Origin: Plasmodium malariae
Lineage: Eukaryota; Apicomplexa; Aconoidasida; Haemosporida; Plasmodiidae
DNA: 64,000 bases
NCBI RefSeq assembly: GCF_900090045.1
Contig: NC_041784.1
Span: 286,501 to 350,500, forward strand
Reading direction: 5' to 3'
Shown here in pieces: positions 61,816 through 64,000 of the stretch (position 1 is its first letter; each line of letters begins with the position of its first letter). Both the position numbers and the translations under genes were made by a program. The notes below the pieces were generated by a model, which saw only the letters and a list, made by a program, of their open reading frames with translations, was not told the origin of the DNA and ran no database searches.

Positions 61816-62555
61816 ATAAACTTACTCTGCGCGGAAATATGTAAAATATCGTTTTCTTTGCTCTTTATTTTATGTGTACTCATTCTCTCATGTACACATG
61901 CATATGCAGAAGGGATATATCCCAGTTTTGTAATAATTATTATTTTTTTCTTTTTAATATATACAAAATATTTTTTAAAATAGACGCTTTACTCGTGTGA
62001 ACCTTAATGGAAAGACATATATCGAGAATGTGCACATATGCCTAAAGGTGTGGGGATATGAATGTACATATATGCCAACGGGGATGCGAATGTGAATACA
62101 CACATATATGAGTGTAAATGAAAATATACACATGTATATGAATTCTGTGGGTATTAAATTAGTACACTTCCTTTTACTGTCTGCATAAGCACTCATCTAC
62201 GCAGAGACTTTTTTGTAATTGTAACACGAGAAGTGTTAGTAAGATTTAACTTAACAAACAGTAACAATCTTTATTTTATTTCCCGCTGCAGTTTAGCACA
62301 CAACTGAACACTGTAACATTGCTGCACTTTGCTTCAAGTTCTCTTTTTAGCTTTTTTTTCCGTCCAGCGAATCTGTTAAATTCTATTATCTATGTGGCAC
62401 ACTCTGCATCAAAAGGGAGCATAATATATTACACGTCCTTTTCTTTTTTTTTTTTTTTTTTTTTTAAGGAGCTATATTTGAAATAGCGTTTGTACTACTG
62501 TTCGGATAGGGGTACCAATACAGTTATATTTCAACGAAAATTTCGATTTAGCAAT

Positions 62556-64000
62556 ATGGAAGAGATGAGCATTGAGAAAATGAGCTCCCCCCTGGGGAGA
62601 TCTGTATACAAGACAATGAATTCCGATATGAATTACACGTTGATGGATTCATCATTGAATCACTCATCTATTTTAGAAGGATCGATGAGAATTGAAAAAG
62701 ACAGCAGAGATAAGAGAGTGCAAAAAATGAATGAGAATATTATAAGTGAATACGAATCAGGAAGACAAAGTGTCGTTTTCACTCAGCAAAAATATAAACA
62801 ATTATTAGAAGGGTTCTTATTATTTATACAAACAAATAAATATATAAGTCAAAAAATTACTGAGTTAAGAGGAGAAGCTACTGATGAGTATAATAGAATG
62901 CAAAATAAAAATATTCCCAATATAATAATACATCAAAGACTTATTTGTAATATTAATAATTTTCAAACAGGAAATGAACAATTCGAATTGTTAGCGAAAT
63001 GCTTAATAAAAGAACCATATTTAGCTTTACCAGCTTATCAAGCTGCTATAAAAGAATTATGGAAATCTCAAGATATCAAAATAGAAATAGATGCTCCAAA
63101 AATTGGAATATGTGGATGGTTAGGTAGACATCATGTAACACCTAGAGGATTACAAAGTTCAATGATAAATAAATTAGTAGCAGTGGAAGGAGTTGTAAAT
63201 AAATGCTCAACTGTTCAACCAAAATTAGTTCAATCAGTATATATAGGAGAAGCTGTTCATGATATAAATGCAGATATTAAAAATGATGAAAAAACTGTTC
63301 ATTTAAGACCACATTATGATATTACAGATTTTGATAAAACAGCTAAGGATTCTGGTAGACCTCCTGTTACGGACCCAGAAGGGAAAATCATACATAGACA
63401 TGAAATAGGTTTATGTAAATATAAAAATCATCAAAAGTTTATTATACAAGAAACACCAGAAGATGCTCCAACAGGTCAAATGCCAAGATGGGTTGAAGTA
63501 ATAGTAGAAGATGATTTATGTGATATTGTCAAATGTGGAGATAGGGTTAGGGTTTGGGGTGTATATAGAGCTAGTTGCGGTCAAGCTAATAGTTCTAATA
63601 GTGGTTTAGGTAGATCTTTTTTAATTGCAAATAATGTATTAGTAAAAAATAAAGAAACATATGATTCTAATTTATCGATATCAGAAGCAGATAAGAAAAA
63701 TTTTCATGCATTTGCTAAAAAGGATAATACTATAGATGTGTTAGGTTATTCGTTTGCTCCATCTATATGTGGTCAAGATATAGTAAAAAAAGGAATTGTA
63801 TTAATGTTAGCTGGTGGAACTGAACGTGCATTACCTTCTCATCATATTAGAGGAGATATACATATTATGTTAGTAGGTGATCCTAGTTGCGGTAAGTCTC
63901 AACTCTTACGTTATGTTATGAGTATAATGCCTGGTACTGTATCAGCAACAGGAAGAGGATCTTCAGGTGTTGGTTTAACTGCTGCTATAGTAACAGATCA
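62556..64000 (+). CDS. MCM3: DNA replication licensing factor MCM3, 5' part (runs off the window)
   Basis: Open from ATG (context GCAATATGG) to the window end, 481 complete codons, no intron seen. It begins MEEMSIEKMSSPLGRSVYKT. MCM N-terminal domain: INKLVAVEGVVNKCSTVQPK (human LVCVEGIVTKCSLVRPK), EIGLCKYKNHQKFIIQETPE (human YGLSVYKDHQTITIQEMPE), EDAPTGQMPRWVEVIVEDDL, the OB-fold part GDRVRVWGVYR. The AAA+ start is FAPSICGQDIVKKGIVLMLAGG, Walker A GDPSCGKSQLLRY at about residues 441-453, then TGRGSSGVGLTAA. The -EMP- region and HRHEIGLCKYKDHQ-type block mark MCM3 rather than MCM2/4-7. The Walker B and Arg finger lie outside the window. It is a subunit of the MCM2-7 helicase. An N-terminal Ser/Met-rich tail of about 60 residues is extra compared with animals. 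Confidence 0.96.
   Translation, partial: MEEMSIEKMSSPLGRSVYKTMNSDMNYTLMDSSLNHSSILEGSMRIEKDSRDKRVQKMNENIISEYESGRQSVVFTQQKYKQLLEGFLLFIQTNKYISQKITELRGEATDEYNRMQNKNIPNIIIHQRLICNINNFQTGNEQFELLAKCLIKEPYLALPAYQAAIKELWKSQDIKIEIDAPKIGICGWLGRHHVTPRGLQSSMINKLVAVEGVVNKCSTVQPKLVQSVYIGEAVHDINADIKNDEKTVHLRPHYDITDFDKTAKDSGRPPVTDPEGKIIHRHEIGLCKYKNHQKFIIQETPEDAPTGQMPRWVEVIVEDDLCDIVKCGDRVRVWGVYRASCGQANSSNSGLGRSFLIANNVLVKNKETYDSNLSISEADKKNFHAFAKKDNTIDVLGYSFAPSICGQDIVKKGIVLMLAGGTERALPSHHIRGDIHIMLVGDPSCGKSQLLRYVMSIMPGTVSATGRGSSGVGLTAAIVTD

Larger units (their letters stand above)
59662..62555. other. intergenic between UBC13 and MCM3, repeats
   Basis: The UBC13 3' flank and MCM3 promoter. It contains an AAAAAACGGATAAAAAAATGG array at 59690-59875 (immediately after the UBC13 stop), (TA)n/(ACATAT)n at 59968-60045, a TTTGTATGCATAA array at 60258-60310, a (CATA)n/CATACGTA array at 61540-61815, and GC-richer sequence at 62170-62430 likely to be the MCM3 promoter. 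A short spliced frame on the minus strand at 60362-60575 is listed in the findings. Confidence 0.6.

Noticed and set aside
61503..61883. Several 80-126-residue frames of Tyr/Val/Cys/Met or His/Thr/Tyr/Ile.
   Set aside because: They are translations of the (CATA)n array.

Overview
The window is nuclear DNA of a malaria parasite (genus Plasmodium). The evidence is strong AT richness, long poly(A)/poly(T) and (TA)n tracts, genes cut by many short AT-rich introns with GT..AG ends, Asn/Lys-rich inserts, and best protein matches to eukaryotic housekeeping families in the form Plasmodium uses. The species cannot be fixed by eye; a P. malariae- or P. ovale-like genome is my guess. From memory, the order MCM3, UBC13, USP14, MetAP1a, HIP, DDX41, AP-1 beta, eIF3e, DHHC, capping protein alpha matches one syntenic block on P. 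falciparum chromosome 5; I could not check this.

Layout, left to right: a small basic hypothetical (+, 1171-1473); F-actin capping protein alpha (-, nine exons, 1817-4433); a DHHC palmitoyltransferase (-, nine exons, 6104-9098); a 4-kb repeat-rich interval with unexplained coding-like islands; a 570-residue Plasmodium protein (+, 13069-14781); eIF3e (+, two exons); AP-1 beta adaptin (+, eight exons); proteasome maturation factor UMP1/POMP (+); DDX41 helicase (-); two candidate small spliced membrane-protein genes placed tail to tail (30661-31839 + and 31888-32853 -); tRNA-Leu(UAA) (+) and tRNA-Glu(UUC) (-); a candidate 65-residue single-span protein (-, 36088-36538); DNA polymerase delta subunit 3 (+, eleven exons, 37246-40742); Hsc70-interacting protein (-, two exons); a two-span membrane protein whose 5' part looks frame-broken (-, 46115 to about 47860); methionine aminopeptidase 1a (+, three exons); a possible small two-exon 3' end (52161-52500 +); USP14 (+, two exons with a 22-bp satellite in the intron); UBC13 (+, four exons); and the 5' part of MCM3 (+, from 62556, running off the window).

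The spliced models come from reading splice signals and checking that codon phase stays open across every junction. For the recognised families, alignment to remembered animal or yeast proteins fixes the junctions well. For the unrecognised small genes, splice-site choice leaves freedom, and confidence is set low accordingly.

Functionally the block mixes unrelated housekeeping roles: replication (MCM3, Pol delta subunit 3), ubiquitin/proteasome (UBC13, USP14, UMP1), translation (eIF3e, MetAP, two tRNAs), trafficking and membrane (AP-1 beta, DHHC enzyme), actin capping, RNA helicase and Hsp70 co-chaperone. No operon-like logic is expected. The most useful results for a reader are the recognition of the Pol delta subunit 3 gene from split exons with its C-terminal PCNA-binding box, and the small spliced genes that simple ORF calling misses.
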